From the NCBI GenBank assembly GCA_015680685.1, contig MNCI01005329.1, forward strand, positions 43,494 through 107,493: 64,000 nt of DNA, given 5' to 3'. The stretch is from Gnetum montanum (taxonomy: Eukaryota > Streptophyta > Gnetopsida > Gnetales > Gnetaceae). The first letter of the stretch is position 1, and every line of letters starts with the position of its first letter. Below, piece after piece: positions 23,983-35,424 of this stretch. The notes beneath the pieces were generated by a model. That model made no database searches and was not told the DNA's origin. It was given only the letters and a program-made list of their open reading frames with translations. Position numbers and translations under genes: made by a program.

Positions 23983-25221
23983 TGTGGACTTTTTGGTGTG
24001 TCAAAATGTTAAAGTAAAATAGAGATAAAGGTTGTGTGCTTGTAGGACCAAGATGAGATGACAAGGAATGCGCTGGTTTAGAAAAAAGAAGAAAGTCCTC
24101 CACAATGTCTCAAGGTCTCATCCACAAAAGGAAAGCTCAAAGAAAGAGAATTCAAAGAACATGGACAAGGACCAAATAACTCACAAGCAAAGTTGTTATC
24201 ATTGAAGCATGTAGAAGTACAAGGTTATGAACAAGGAACGAAGAATTCATCATGCAAAGAGAGGTGAAGAAAGACATCTTCAAGAAATAGTAGATGTCTT
24301 GGTAAAATTAAAGGTTGCATAGGCAAAGACATCTTTAAAAAGTAACAAATGTCTTTCATCATATAAAAACATCTTTTGCTAGACAAAGACGTCTTTACAG
24401 AATGCAAGCTAGTTTTAGAAAGATGTCTTTCACCAGACAAAGATGTCTTCCTAGAAAAGAGGCATAAAGACTAGTTTCAAAAAGATGTCTTTTCTTAGAA
24501 AAAGACATCTTTTCAGAATAGAGGGCAGATGCAAAAAGACATCTCAAGCATGAAAAGGACATCCTTCATAACCATTGGCTAGCCATTGCACAAGTTCCAA
24601 GATGGGCTTGGAAATATGATGACTATGAGAAGACATCATTCTCATTAAGAAATGTGCAAACTATTATACAATCATTGTGAAATCATTTGACAATCATTGT
24701 AATCACTATTTCTTTTCATTGTATTATCATATGTCCATTATAAAGTGTGGTTTATCTCAAAGTACAAGGATCAACAAACTAAGTTGCATTAATCCCTTGT
24801 AATTGTTGTTCTCTCTTATTGCCTTGTAGGATTGATGTGCTTCTTGTTGGAAGGCATCTTGCTTGAGCTTGTCAGGATACTGCGGGATTTGAGTGGTTGT
24901 GTAGTGCCACAATACTTTGGAGCAAAGCTCAAGATTGTAAGGTTTGTAGAAGTCTAAAAACCACACTCTAAGCTTTTTGGGACCATGTGGGGTTGAGTGG
25001 TTGGTCCAACATCACAACACTTCAAAGTGGAGCTTAGATCTTGTACAGTGTGTAGTACCCTTCCAACCACATTTGAGAGCAACAAAGCTTGAAGGTGTGC
25101 TTGTGATCTACCCTTTCAGTGTGGACTACAGAAGTTGGAGAACCACATTAAATTTGGTGTGTGTGCTTTGTCCAAGGAATTTGAATTAGGAAAACTTATT
25201 CATCTTGTTCAATGATCCACA
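23983..25221 (+). repeat. X2 5' LTR
   Basis: Parallel to 28630-29877: TGTGGAC-TTTTGGTGTGTC at the start, 'GAAGGCATCTTGCTTGAGCT' in the middle (as 'GAAGACATGTTGCTTGAGCT' in the 3' copy), and AATGATCCACA at the end. Confidence 0.93.
24270..24570 (+). promoter_or_regulatory. Array of about 12 decayed GACGTC palindromes in X2 U3
   Basis: Within 300 bases the motifs AAGACATCTT or AAGATGTCTT (reverse complements of each other) recur about twelve times. One copy, AAAGACGTCTTT near 24386, has the undecayed core. Sites come in pairs about 20 bases apart, and pairs repeat every 54 bases or so. GACGTC is a plant bZIP C-box, so a transcription-factor array is plausible. The other family LTRs carry the same array (about 11520-11700, 28940-29235, 36330-36630, 40690-40985). 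Confidence 0.65.
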
Positions 25222-25223
25222 AG

Positions 25224-25247
25224 TGGTATTAGAGTTGGTATTAGAGC
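25224..25247 (+). other. X2 primer-binding site, present twice in tandem
   Basis: TGGTATTAGAG (25224) is followed by TGGTATTAGAGC (25236). The initiator-Met primer site is TGGTATCAGAGC. Both copies carry the same C-to-T change. Confidence 0.8.
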
Positions 25248-25288
25248 TTACTACACTTCTGTGTCATCATCAACTTCAAGAGTAAACA

Positions 25289-26587
25289 ATGGAGGGGACA
25301 TCTTATAAAAAGCCATCCATGTTTGATAGATTCGATTTCACCTATTGGAAAGCTAGAATGAAAGGATTCTTTGAATCCATGAAGTTTGAAGTGTGGGAGT
25401 TAATTTTTGAAGGCTACACTTTGCCTATTGATAGTTCCATTAGCATCATCAAGCCTTACAACAAATGGACACAAGAGAAGAAAGATAAGTTCAGGTTTGA
25501 TTTAAAAGAAAAAAATTGTTTATATTGTACTTGAATAAATCAGAATTTAATAGGGTAATAGGATGTAAAATAGCTAAAGAGATTTTCCAAACTTTAGAAG
25601 CTAGTTATGAAGGAATCTCTATTGTTAAGTAATCAAAATTGTTAGTTTTACAAAGGTGAATACGATAAGCTCAAAATGAAAGAAGGTGAAAAACTAAAAG
25701 ATTATTTCTCTAGAGCTAATGATCTTGTTGTAGCTATAAGAGGAATAGGAAAAGATTTTTCTGAAAGTAATGTCATCATCAAAATGATTAGGATTCTACA
25801 ACTAGAGTTCAGACCAAAGGTCACAGCTATGGAGGAAATCAGAAATTTCTCAACCTTAAAATTTGAAGAGCTTCAAAGTGCTCTCATTGCTTATGAAATG
25901 AATCTCATAGGTAAAGGAGAAATTGAACAAAGATCTATAGCTCTAAAAATTACCTCCAAGGAGAAGGAGTCCAATGAGCATGATGAGGGTAGTGAAGATA
26001 AGATTGCCTTTCTCTCAAGGAAGCTACAATGATTGCAAACGTGAAAAAACAAGGGGGCATTTCAACAAAGATACAATTCGCTCAAAGGTAGAGAAAGAGG
26101 TAAAAACTTTTAGAATTCTAAGCTAGATTTCTATTTTATAGAATGTTGGTTTTATGGAGGAAGAGACCATATGGCCTTTGAATGTTCTAGTGATAGCAAG
26201 GTACAACCAAAGAATAAATCCAATGATGAGGAATTGAAAAAGGCCAACTTTTATACAAGTTGGGAAGATGTTGAGAAAAGTGAATAATAAGCATACAATT
26301 CTTCTAAAGATTTACATCTCATATGCAATGGGCTTATAGATGAAAATTCCTCAAATATGGTTCAACAAGATGGTAAGTGTGATAAAAGGTATAGTAAATT
26401 TAAAGAAGAAATTTTTCTTTTACATCATTTGATTAGGAAGTCAAAGAAATTTTCAATTTCTAAGTTAGATGCTATCCATGTTGAAGTGAAAGAAGAGATC
26501 TTAGACATAAAAGCTAAGATTCAACAACTAACCTCTTTCAATAAGGTTTGTCGCAAGGTTCAAGAAGAGGAGACTCCTAAAAAATAG
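25289..26587 (+). pseudogene. gag: X2 Gag, Copia type, zinc-knuckle Cys changed to Tyr
   Basis: Starts ATG GAG GGG. It reads FDFTYWKARMKGFFESM, then VIGCKIAKEIFQTLEASYEG, then KMKEGEKLKDYFSRANDLV and KFEELQSALIAYEMNL, the Gag of the Copia UBN2 type. The zinc knuckle at 26144-26185 reads CWFYGGRDHMAFEC: the second Cys is Tyr (TAT at 26153-26155). A Lys/Glu-rich coiled-coil-like tail (EEILDIKAKIQQL) ends at 26587. Frameshifts and stops near 25530-25660 and at 26287 break it. It would coat the element RNA. Confidence 0.85.
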
Positions 26588-28615
26588 CCAAATAATTTAG
26601 AGGAAGTTATACATGGAAATTCAAGCTCATATTGACCATAAGGAAAATACTTTATTTATGTGTATAAACTATGGAAATAAGAAAACTCTTAACTATACTC
26701 ATGATGATCAAAACATGATTAATGCTTGGTCTTGTCAAAAAGGCTTTGATAAGGAAATTATGCATGGACAATAAGTGAAAATGAAGAGTAGTGAAAAATT
26801 GAAAATAATAAAATAAGTGATCAAGGGTTCTATCATAAAGAACATAAATGAGTGGAGACATCATATACACAATCTAATGAAAGGGAACCTAAAGACAAGG
26901 AGGTACTTCATGGTAGGGGACCTTATCTCAAACTCCATTAATCTTCTCTCCTCATCACCAAACAAGGTAAGTCAATGTAATTTTGCATCTTGTTGCTTAC
27001 TAATTATTAGGAATATGAGTTGAGTAGTCCAAAGTTGTGTGTCTCATCTAGATCAGAAAAGTGTTGGAATAATTGTTCAGAGCATCTCTTACATTCATCC
27101 TTGGGCTTAATGCAAGTGGTTTTTTGAAAATATTTAGTGTAGCACTTGTAAAAATTTCCCTTGGACCTTCATCTTGTAATAATTTTACTTTGAGTTTTTT
27201 CTTTCATTCAATCTTGTTTAATCTAAACTTCTTGTGATGATGTCATGTCCTTTGGAATTTTTTTTCCATTTATGAGATATGACAAGATTTTAAAAAATTA
27301 TATTAATATTACTGATTGGAGACCTTAGTCTCCAAATTTGATCTTAATGTTGACCTACAGTTGTAGTATTTTGGTATCTACAACATTTACACATTGATCT
27401 TAAAAGCCCAAGAGAAGCAACACATTTAGGTGGAGCCTATTCCTCAATATCCATCATCATCTTGGAGGTCACAAATGTAGGGGAAGTCTTTGGAGACTTC
27501 AACCAAGAAACACTAAAATAGAAAAATATTCCAAAATAATTAAGAAAAGGACTTCAAGAGGTATTTTTTATTTAAGAGGATGGCAAAGTCTTGAATTTTT
27601 GTTCTTGATATCCTTTGGTAAAAATTAGGTATATGAATTTCTCAATTAGCATGATTATTATTTCTTTTTATGGTTGTGTTTGTTGCATTGCCCTACACAA
27701 AAAGTGAAATATGCATGTTTCTCTCATAGATTCCATATCCTTTTATTGATGCTCTCCAAGTAAGGATTTTCTAGTTGAGCTTAGAGATATAAGTTTTAAT
27801 GAGACTATTATTTCAAATAGATAGGCTACCTATTCCTACATGAGCTATCTTTGGTATTTGGCACCAAATTGTGTGTTGTTGGTCCTTTTTGGATTAGTTG
27901 TAGCTCCTTGTTTTTGAACTGAAAAGAACATATCTCAATTTTGATATTCAAGCATAAGATAGAGCAAGAAGTATCTATATTTTATGAAAGAAAGCAAATA
28001 GTTGATATTATTCCTTATAGCAATATGAGCAAGAACATGATCATTCTTTTTATGGCAAAGTATCCACAGTTTTTATTGAAACATCCTTTGAATAGTTTGC
28101 CGTGAGATGTACTTCCTAGCTCAAGAATTTAAAATTTGGCATGGTTGGTTTTAGATTGTGAAGTTGTATTGCTATCATAAAGATTTCTATGCCGTATTAT
28201 TTTGCTAATGATTTAAAATGAAGGAGCATATTAGAAAATTAATAATCTATGTGATATTTCCTACTAATGATTTATTGATTTAGAGATAGGTTACTTAATC
28301 TTCAAGGATTATACTTCACTTCAAGCCATAATTTTGAATATCACTTGGAAGGCTTGGACCAATTCATGACAAATTAGGGGCAACTTGTTATGGATGTTAG
28401 TGCTGAAAAATGTGTGCTCTTTAACTGATATTCTTGCTTAGCTAAATGTTTCTTTTTTAGGATTATCACATGCTACCATTGTTGCTCTTTTTTGATGTTT
28501 CTTTAGAAATAAGTTTATGTGTGTTACCCTTTTTTCCACTATTCAAAAAATAAGAGAGTAGTATGGTTATATTTGTATGATCATTAATTTATTTTCTTAA
28601 GTTTTGAACATTAGC
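26588..28615 (+). other. X2 internal 3' region, non-coding
   Basis: Pol should lie here but no domain is found. Only short frames exist. The part from 26841 is shared with X1, which shows that the pol-less structure is a feature of the family rather than a private deletion. Confidence 0.7.
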
Positions 28616-28629
28616 AAAAAGGGGAAGAT
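28616..28629 (+). other. X2 polypurine tract
   Basis: AAAAAGGGGAAGAT immediately before the 3' LTR. The same purine run precedes the LTRs of X1 and X3. Confidence 0.85.
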
Positions 28630-29877
28630 TGTGGACCTTTTGGTGTGTCAAAATATTAAGTAAAATGAATACAAAGGTTGTATGTATGGTTGTGTGGTTG
28701 TGTGGTTGTTGTGGCTGTAGCACCAAGATGAGATGACAAGGAACACATTGGTCTAGATAAAAGGAGAAAGTCATCCATAAGGCCTCAAGGTGTCATCCAC
28801 AAAAGGAGAGCTCAAAGAAAGAGAATTCAAAGAAAATGAACAAGGACCAAATAACTCACAAGCAACGTGTTGAAGCATGCGGAAGTGCAAGGTTATGAAC
28901 AAGGAATAAATAATTCATCATGCAAAGGGAGGTGAAGAAAAATGTCCTCAAGAAATAGTAGATGTCTTGGCAGAATTAAAGGTTGCATAGGCAAAGACAT
29001 CTTCAAGAAATATCATACATCTTTAATTAGACAAGGATGTCTTTTCCTAGACAAAGACTTCTTCACAAAATGTAATCTAGTTTTAGAAACATGTCTTTCA
29101 CTAGAGAAAGACATCTTCCAAAAAAGGAGGCATGAAGACTAGCTTCAGTAAGACATTGTTTCCTAGATAGAGACATCTTCTCAAAATAGAGGGTAGATGC
29201 AGAAAGGCATCTTAGACACAAAGAAGATATCTTCCATGAATGTTGGCAAGTCATTGCATGATTTCTAAGATGGATTTGGAAACATGGTGACTATAAGAAG
29301 ACATCATTATCATTGGGAAATGTGCAACCTCTTGTACAATCATTCTGAAATCATTTGGAAATGATTATAATAATTGTTGCTTCTCATTGCATTATCATTT
29401 GTCCATTCTAAAGTGTGATGTACCTCAAAGTACAAGGATCAACAAATCGATTTGGATTCATTTATTGTAATTGTCATTCTTTCTTGTTGCCTTGCATGGT
29501 TGATGTGCTTCTTGCGGGAAGACATGTTGCTTGAGCTTGTTGGGATGTTATGGGATTGAGTGGTTGTAAAGGTTGTGGAAGCCTGGAAACCATATTCTAA
29601 GCTTGTCAAGACTTTATGGGGTTGAGTGGTTGGTGCATCATCATAACACTCCATAGCAGAGCTTAGATCTTATATAGGGTGTGGTACCCTTCAAACCACA
29701 TTTGAGAGCAATAAAGTTTAGATGTGTGCTTGCGATCTACCCTCTGAGTGTGGACTACCTAAGTTGGGAAACCACGTTAAATTTGGTGTGTGTACTTGTT
29801 TGAAAAAATTTGAATTAGGGAAACTTAGTTATCTCCCCGTGCCAGCCCCTTACCCCCTCTAACTTCAATGATCCACA
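28630..29877 (+). repeat. X2 3' LTR
   Basis: Starts TGTGGACC and ends GATCCACA, then the CTCTT target copy. Confidence 0.93.
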
Positions 29878-29882
29878 CTCTT

Positions 29883-30171
29883 TTCTTAAAAGTCATTTTT
29901 TTTAAAATCAACACATACTAGACAATAAATGAAATCCTTTTGAAGCCTACTCCATCAAATGGAAAAAATGTGCAAACATTTCTTGCCCTTCTTTAAAGTT
30001 CTTAAATGAGTTTAAGATTGAAATCATTTGCTGATGCACACCTGCTGAATTACATTTTATGTCCAACTAAACAAAAATTTTATTCAACATTTTTTACATG
30101 AAAAAGAATCACAAATATTTTTTGGGAGAATCCCAAGCAAATTTAAGACTTGGTGGTATAAAAGCCTTTGG
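29883..30171 (+). other. Host DNA between X2 and the LRR copy
   Basis: Continuous with 23982 before X2 landed. AT-rich, with no frame of note. It ends with TTTGGATGATGATGATCTC, which is related to the minus-strand HD-Zip/LRR junction at about 22.53-22.56 kb. Confidence 0.45.
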
Positions 30172-30480
30172 ATGATGATGATCTCTTTAAGAACGGTATG
30201 GAATCATTCTCATGGAATAATATGCTGCAAGCTAAAGTCACTTGGAAATTGTGGAAACCTTAAAGCACTTAATGTGGGACATACATCTTGTTTAAATGAT
30301 GGAGTAACAACGGCAATATGCATCGGTAATCCAACATTAAAATCAATGGTACTCAGCTATGGGAAGATATTTGACAAATCTTTAAGATATGTGGCAATGT
30401 GCTCTCGCTTGGAGGAACTTGTTTTAAATAATTGCTTTCTTGTTACAAATGCTAGCCATTGATTCATTGTGAAGAGCTAT
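30172..30480 (+). pseudogene. LRR-coding fragment, right copy
   Basis: One frame of 96 codons reads LKSLGNCGNLKALNVGHTS, then CLNDGVTTAICIGNPTLKSM, then SLRYVAMCSRLEELVLNNC. That is two to three leucine-rich repeats of the Cys-containing type seen in F-box/LRR and related proteins. No F-box, signal peptide or kinase is present. Compared with the left copy (16400-16658 joined to 22427-22560) it lacks about 90 bases near 30210. Downstream homology between the copies continues non-coding for 2 kb. Confidence 0.55.
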
Positions 30481-32480
30481 CCATGGCTGCGATATTTGTT
30501 TCCTGAGTTATTGTGAGCAGGTATCATGGGCTTGTAGATGGTTTGTGTTATTTTGAAATACTTTACTGTGCCAGATGTTCTCCATCATGCTTCCTTCACT
30601 GTCGGTTATGCCTAGTTTTGCCCCCTCTCCATTATTATTCTCAGGCCACTTGTTTGTTCGTTGCTGAATTTATGAGGTTGTGATTACCATTATATTAAGG
30701 ATTTTGTAATTAATGTTGTTCCAGTATGTTTGTTGGTGTTGTTGTGTTCCAGTTTGGCATTGCTTGGTATGGATAACATTAACAGGATACACTATAGATC
30801 AGGACGTGCCACGGTGTTGGCTTGCACCAGTTGACGTCTACAACAACATGGTTTTGGCAACCAATTATTTCAACTTGAACTGAAAGCCGCTACCAAACAT
30901 GACATCTACCCCATGCAAAAGCATTCCAAACAAAACATATTTTTGATCGATGTGGACTGTATAAATCAGATCACCACCTTTCCGTGAACGGTCAGGGCTC
31001 CACTACGTGGGTGGACAACATGGAAAATTTTAGAACCTATTTTCTTACCTTCCTCATGTGCTGAATTAATATTAATTTGGTAAAGTTTACACTTTATAAT
31101 ATAATAATAATAATAACTCGGATAAATAAATTAAAATTAATGGTAATATTTTTATTCCTAGTCTACATGTGTGTAATCAACCTTAGGATTAGTTATCCTA
31201 TATTTGTTTTCAGGTGACTTGAAATTGAAGAAGGCACCTAGGATTGAAGCTACCTTTTTAAAGCTTGTTTATTAAAAGTCTCATTACTATGATTGATCAT
31301 GTTAATCATAAATTATGTCTACCCCATAAAAGGATTTTACCATTACCATTGATGTATTAGCAAATGATGAGCTCATGCCAAGGATAACGTTTCAAGGAAA
31401 GACAAATAAAAAGATTTATAGGTTAGTTATTTAACATCCTTTATAAATAGGACATTTGTCAACTATAGCTTTTAATTTTTATGATGATTATAACTAACTC
31501 CCATTTACTTCTATGGTGGTTATAACTAATTCTCATGAATTTCTATGATGGTTATAACTTACTCCATATTGGTTATAGCACATTTTAATTTTCCATGATG
31601 ATTGTAACTACTAAGAAGCCACTATAAAAAGAGCTTTAGGGGTAGAAAGAAAAAGGAGGAGGAACTTGAAAAAAGTATTGAAGATTACTTATAAGAATGA
31701 CTTGCTAATTGCATCATCAATTCGGCTACTTTATTTAAATTCTATGACTTCTTTTCTTCTATTTGCAATTCTTGAAAACTATTAACTAGCTAAAAAATAG
31801 CTTGTATTTTGTCTTTTACAAAGTGTTCTGGTAGTTTAATAGGAGTGTCTTTTACGAAATTTCTTGTTAAGCTCATAGGGTTTGGACAATTTGTAACACT
31901 TTAGGTTGAATTGGAATAGGTTTATTTCGAAGTGTTTCATCATGTTTAATTTATCTTGCTTAAATGTTTGAGATTCCATACAAATATGCTTTTTCTCTTC
32001 TTTTCTTTTAAAATCCTTTAAATCTTGCTCTATTTCTAATTTTCTTGTGAATCTTTCTCTCTGAGGAAAAGTAGAAGTAGATTTCCAAAAAATTGTGCTT
32101 AAGCATTTTCGTGAAATTTTATTTATTTTAAGCAATGTACTATAGGAACTGTATATAAAAAGTGACTTGAAAAAATAGGAATCTTTAATGACTCACAAGA
32201 TTCAACAAAGTTAGCTAAATTTCTATTATAATAGCCATTTACAGTTTTATACACAAATCTAAGCATTTCGACATTCATAATAGTAAACACACATTTATGC
32301 TTAATTCACTCTATTACTACTAAGTTTATTTTGAGGTATTTAAGTGTTGGTGTTTGTAGAGACCATCAAACACCTAAACTCATGTTTTAAGGAATAACTT
32401 CATTGCCCATGATCCTAGTCATGAGACCCGAAGGTAAATGTTGGTGATCCCAAGAAGTCACCAATAGTATCCTCATTTAT
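30180..32480 (+). repeat. Right arm of the large inverted duplication
   Basis: The plus strand runs parallel to the minus strand of 14500-16658. The arms are head to head around the HD-Zip III fragment. After removing CopA and X2 the spacer would be about 1.7 kb. Alignment by eye is clear to about 32480 and doubtful beyond. Confidence 0.8.
30600..31010 (+). other. About 400-bp insertion private to the right arm
   Basis: The left arm passes directly from CTCCATC to GGGTGGATAACATGG, while here about 400 bases of richer composition intervene. No terminal repeats or target duplication are obvious. It may instead be a deletion in the left arm, where the base n stands. Confidence 0.5.
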
Positions 32481-33512
32481 TTGAACTAGAAGAAATTAAA
32501 TTTACCCCATTTTGTATATTGGCCAAAACTCTTTTACTCAATTTTGATTTTTGGGCTATAAAGTCATAGATTTCTCACTTGTACATCTGGCACTTGAATT
32601 AGGATAAACTCTATTTCTCCCATTTTACAAATTGGATGAATGGGTTTTATCCTACTTTGATCTTCATGCTAGCCAATATATGTGCGAACTAGGCTAAATG
32701 ATTTTTTTTTTCAATTTCTGAGTTGGGATAATTTGGCCTTGATGGATTACACTATCATTCTATGCCATTGTCATCTTGTGCTTTTTTGGCCAAATAAATA
32801 TATATTTTAGACTCAATTTGATCCATTTCTTATACTTAGGATACACTATTTATTTCTTGAGTTTTAAACTCAAGATCTCTTTGGAATCAAACCTCCATCA
32901 CTACTATTTTCATGGTAGTATAACCATTATAAAATGGCCTTTAATACTCTATGGGATGGGGCAAACCATATTGTACCATGAAATCAACCATATGTTATTT
33001 CTTTTCTTGTTCTACTCCACATTGTGGAAGAAATGTAACAAAATTTATTTCCCCCTATTTTTTAAGAAAATAATGCAATGATACTTGAAAAAAATTTATA
33101 TTGTTTAGAAATATTTATATCAGAAATAACATAGCCTCATTATACATGTTTTGAATTAATATACTCCAAACAATTCTTGAATGACCCATAACAAATTGGC
33201 TGCTATGCCCACCAAAGTAAGAAGAATAGTATACAAAGTACTATGCTAATTACTAAAAGCTTAAATCTTTTTTATTAAAAAAAATCACTTCAAACTTAAG
33301 GTCTAAAGTTCTAAAAACCCATGTTTCCTACATGCAAATGCAAATATATACAAATGCAGCTAATCTAAGAGAAAGGAGAAGAAGGCTAGCATATCTTAAA
33401 GGTGCAATATAGAGTGATTACTACCTTTTTTTAGTATTTTTCATTTCTAATCATTCTAAAATTAAAATTTTGTATAAACTCTGGGATCTCTATTCTAAAA
33501 TGATAATCTAGC
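32481..33512 (+). other. AT-rich DNA, nothing recognised
   Basis: Short frames only. Words such as CCCATTTTACAAATTGG recall 13-14.2 kb and may be a faded end of the inverted arm. Confidence 0.35.
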
Positions 33513-34010
33513 TTAGACTCTTTGAGGATCTTGATTTTTGACTTCAAGTAACTTCCTTGAATTTTCTCCCAACTTCTTCACTAGCACTTCTCTAGGAGCA
33601 TCCTCTTCTACCTGTTCTACCTCTTGAGGTTCTTTGTTTGACTTTGTGGAGGATGGTGGGGAAATAAATCCCTCTTTTTCTTTGATTCTCTTTGAACTAG
33701 TGCAAGGCATCTTTTGGACAACAGTTGGTAAGTTTCCATCAACATTAATAAAATTAAAATCTTGATTAGCTGAATTAAATATGTTTCTATATTGATGTTG
33801 GCCTCCTAAAGAAAGGACACTTTTACACCTCATGTAATCTTGCCATCTTGAACCAAAAATGCTTTCACCTCTAAAAAGAAAAGAAAATTCTTATGCTAAC
33901 CAATTGGCATAAGGGTCATTTGGTAATGCACCAAGTCCTAACATATTATGATAGGCTCTGTGTACATGTTTTTCATAGCAACTAACTAAAAGAGGGATGA
34001 AAGACCTCAT
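33513..34010 (-). pseudogene. Unidentified minus-strand frame, nearly open (166 codons, one stop)
   Basis: From ATG at 34010 it reads MRSFIPLLVSCYEKHVHRAY, HNMLGLGALPNDPYANWLA, a TAA near 33892 (CAA to TAA would fit), then FRGESIFGSRWQDYMRCKSV and a second part that is acidic/basic and hydrophilic (KEPQEVEQVEEDAPREV). There is a folded-looking N-terminal half and a disordered C-terminal half. I do not recognise the family. It has far fewer stops than its surroundings, so it is younger or was under selection until recently. It could be Gag-like sequence of a repeat family or a captured gene piece. Confidence 0.5.
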
Positions 34011-35424
34011 CTTAGAACTCTTTACCTTTCTAAATAATAATTTCCTATTAATTAGAAGTTTATGTGACTAGATCATTTCTTACTAATTTTCCTGATTTAC
34101 CTTAGGCATTATATATATAAATTTTAGTGATTGAAGTCTTATATGTCTAACTCTCTCCCACCTCTTCTTAGATCATGCATCATTATTAAAAATTATGTAT
34201 AGTATTTAGAATCAAAGATTGTGTTTGTTGCTTAATTATGATGTACTTTGGGAAGTTGCTTGAAGTAGTGCTTGAGATGGATGACATTAATTTGGAGCTT
34301 AAGTTCAATTCCATCCAATGCAAAGAGTTTATAGGTATTATTATGTTATTCTTTATTCAATAGTGCTTGTGTTGTAGAACATGGAAGTTAATCAAATGGA
34401 GGACCTTAGGTTACATAAGGGTAAGGTGCCAAAATTATGATGAATAACACTTAACATTAATTTAATCTAACAAAGAAACAAACATTATCATTCAATCATC
34501 AATCTCAAGAAATAACTCTCATTATAATAATCATTAACACTTCAATCTTATATCAAAATTTTCTTTGAATATCCATCTATCCTCTTTCTCTATGTGTATA
34601 TGTATATCTCTTGAATTTTTTCTTTAAATAGGTGTGAAAATGGTTTCAATTGATGGCTATAATAAATTCTAGCTAATGGTTATGACTAGGTGCAAGTCAT
34701 AGCTAGGTTTTAGCTTCCTGTCCAAAGAAGAATCACCAAGTCAATCAACTGCTATGAAGTACTACAATCAATAGTCTTAGTTAATCATTTCCAATGGTTG
34801 AGTACTTAAATCCAAATCATCAAATAGTTGAGCTAAGAAAAATTCATAATGACTATAATATGGGTGTGAGTCATAGGAGATCTTATTGATGGATATGCTT
34901 CTCTATTATAAATCAAATTATGAGTGACTGCGAGTGATATCTAAAGAAAACTTTGAGTTATGAGCTTATGTGGGTCACATGAGCTTGTAGTACCTTGTCC
35001 AATGCAAATATAGCTTCTGCTCTACCACCATCTCCATTTAAGGCTAACTCTACTTGTTGTTTAGTCCCCTGATGTTAAAATTTAACTATCGATAATCATA
35101 GGATGCATATTGCTTCCTTGATGAGTTGGAAATTGATTAGAACTCACATTATGAGTTGAGACTTTGAGATGTGGATGTTTGTAGGTCACATAAGCTTATA
35201 GCTACACATCCAAGCTTGTAGAATAGAGGAACATAGTGCAAGAGGCATCAATTCATGTCCTAACAACTAGCTCTTCATTATCCTAATAAAAGTAAGTAGA
35301 ATAATGCATATGAATTAATGAAAATACAATAAATAGAGATCATATAATAGAAATAGTTCCCTCTATCATAACATTAAAAACATACAATAGGAGAAGAAAA
35401 AGAAGAAGTGGGAGACAAGATGCT
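34011..35424. other. AT-rich DNA, nothing recognised
   Basis: No frame above background. Phrases like 'GAGTTATGAGCTTATGTGGGTCACAT' and 'GAGATGTGGATGTTTGTAGGTCACAT' are loosely repeated at 34950 and 35170. Confidence 0.35.

Larger units (their letters stand above)
23983..29877 (+). mobile_element. X2: complete family-X element, Copia-type, gag only (5895 bp)
   Basis: LTRs of 1239 and 1248 bp start TGTGGA and end TCCACA. The target duplication CTCTT is perfect (23978-23982 and 29878-29882). The primer site is of initiator-Met type and a polypurine tract precedes the 3' LTR. Inside there is one decayed Copia-type Gag and about 2 kb of non-coding DNA, with no protease, integrase or RT. It must have moved with proteins from another element. 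Confidence 0.93.
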
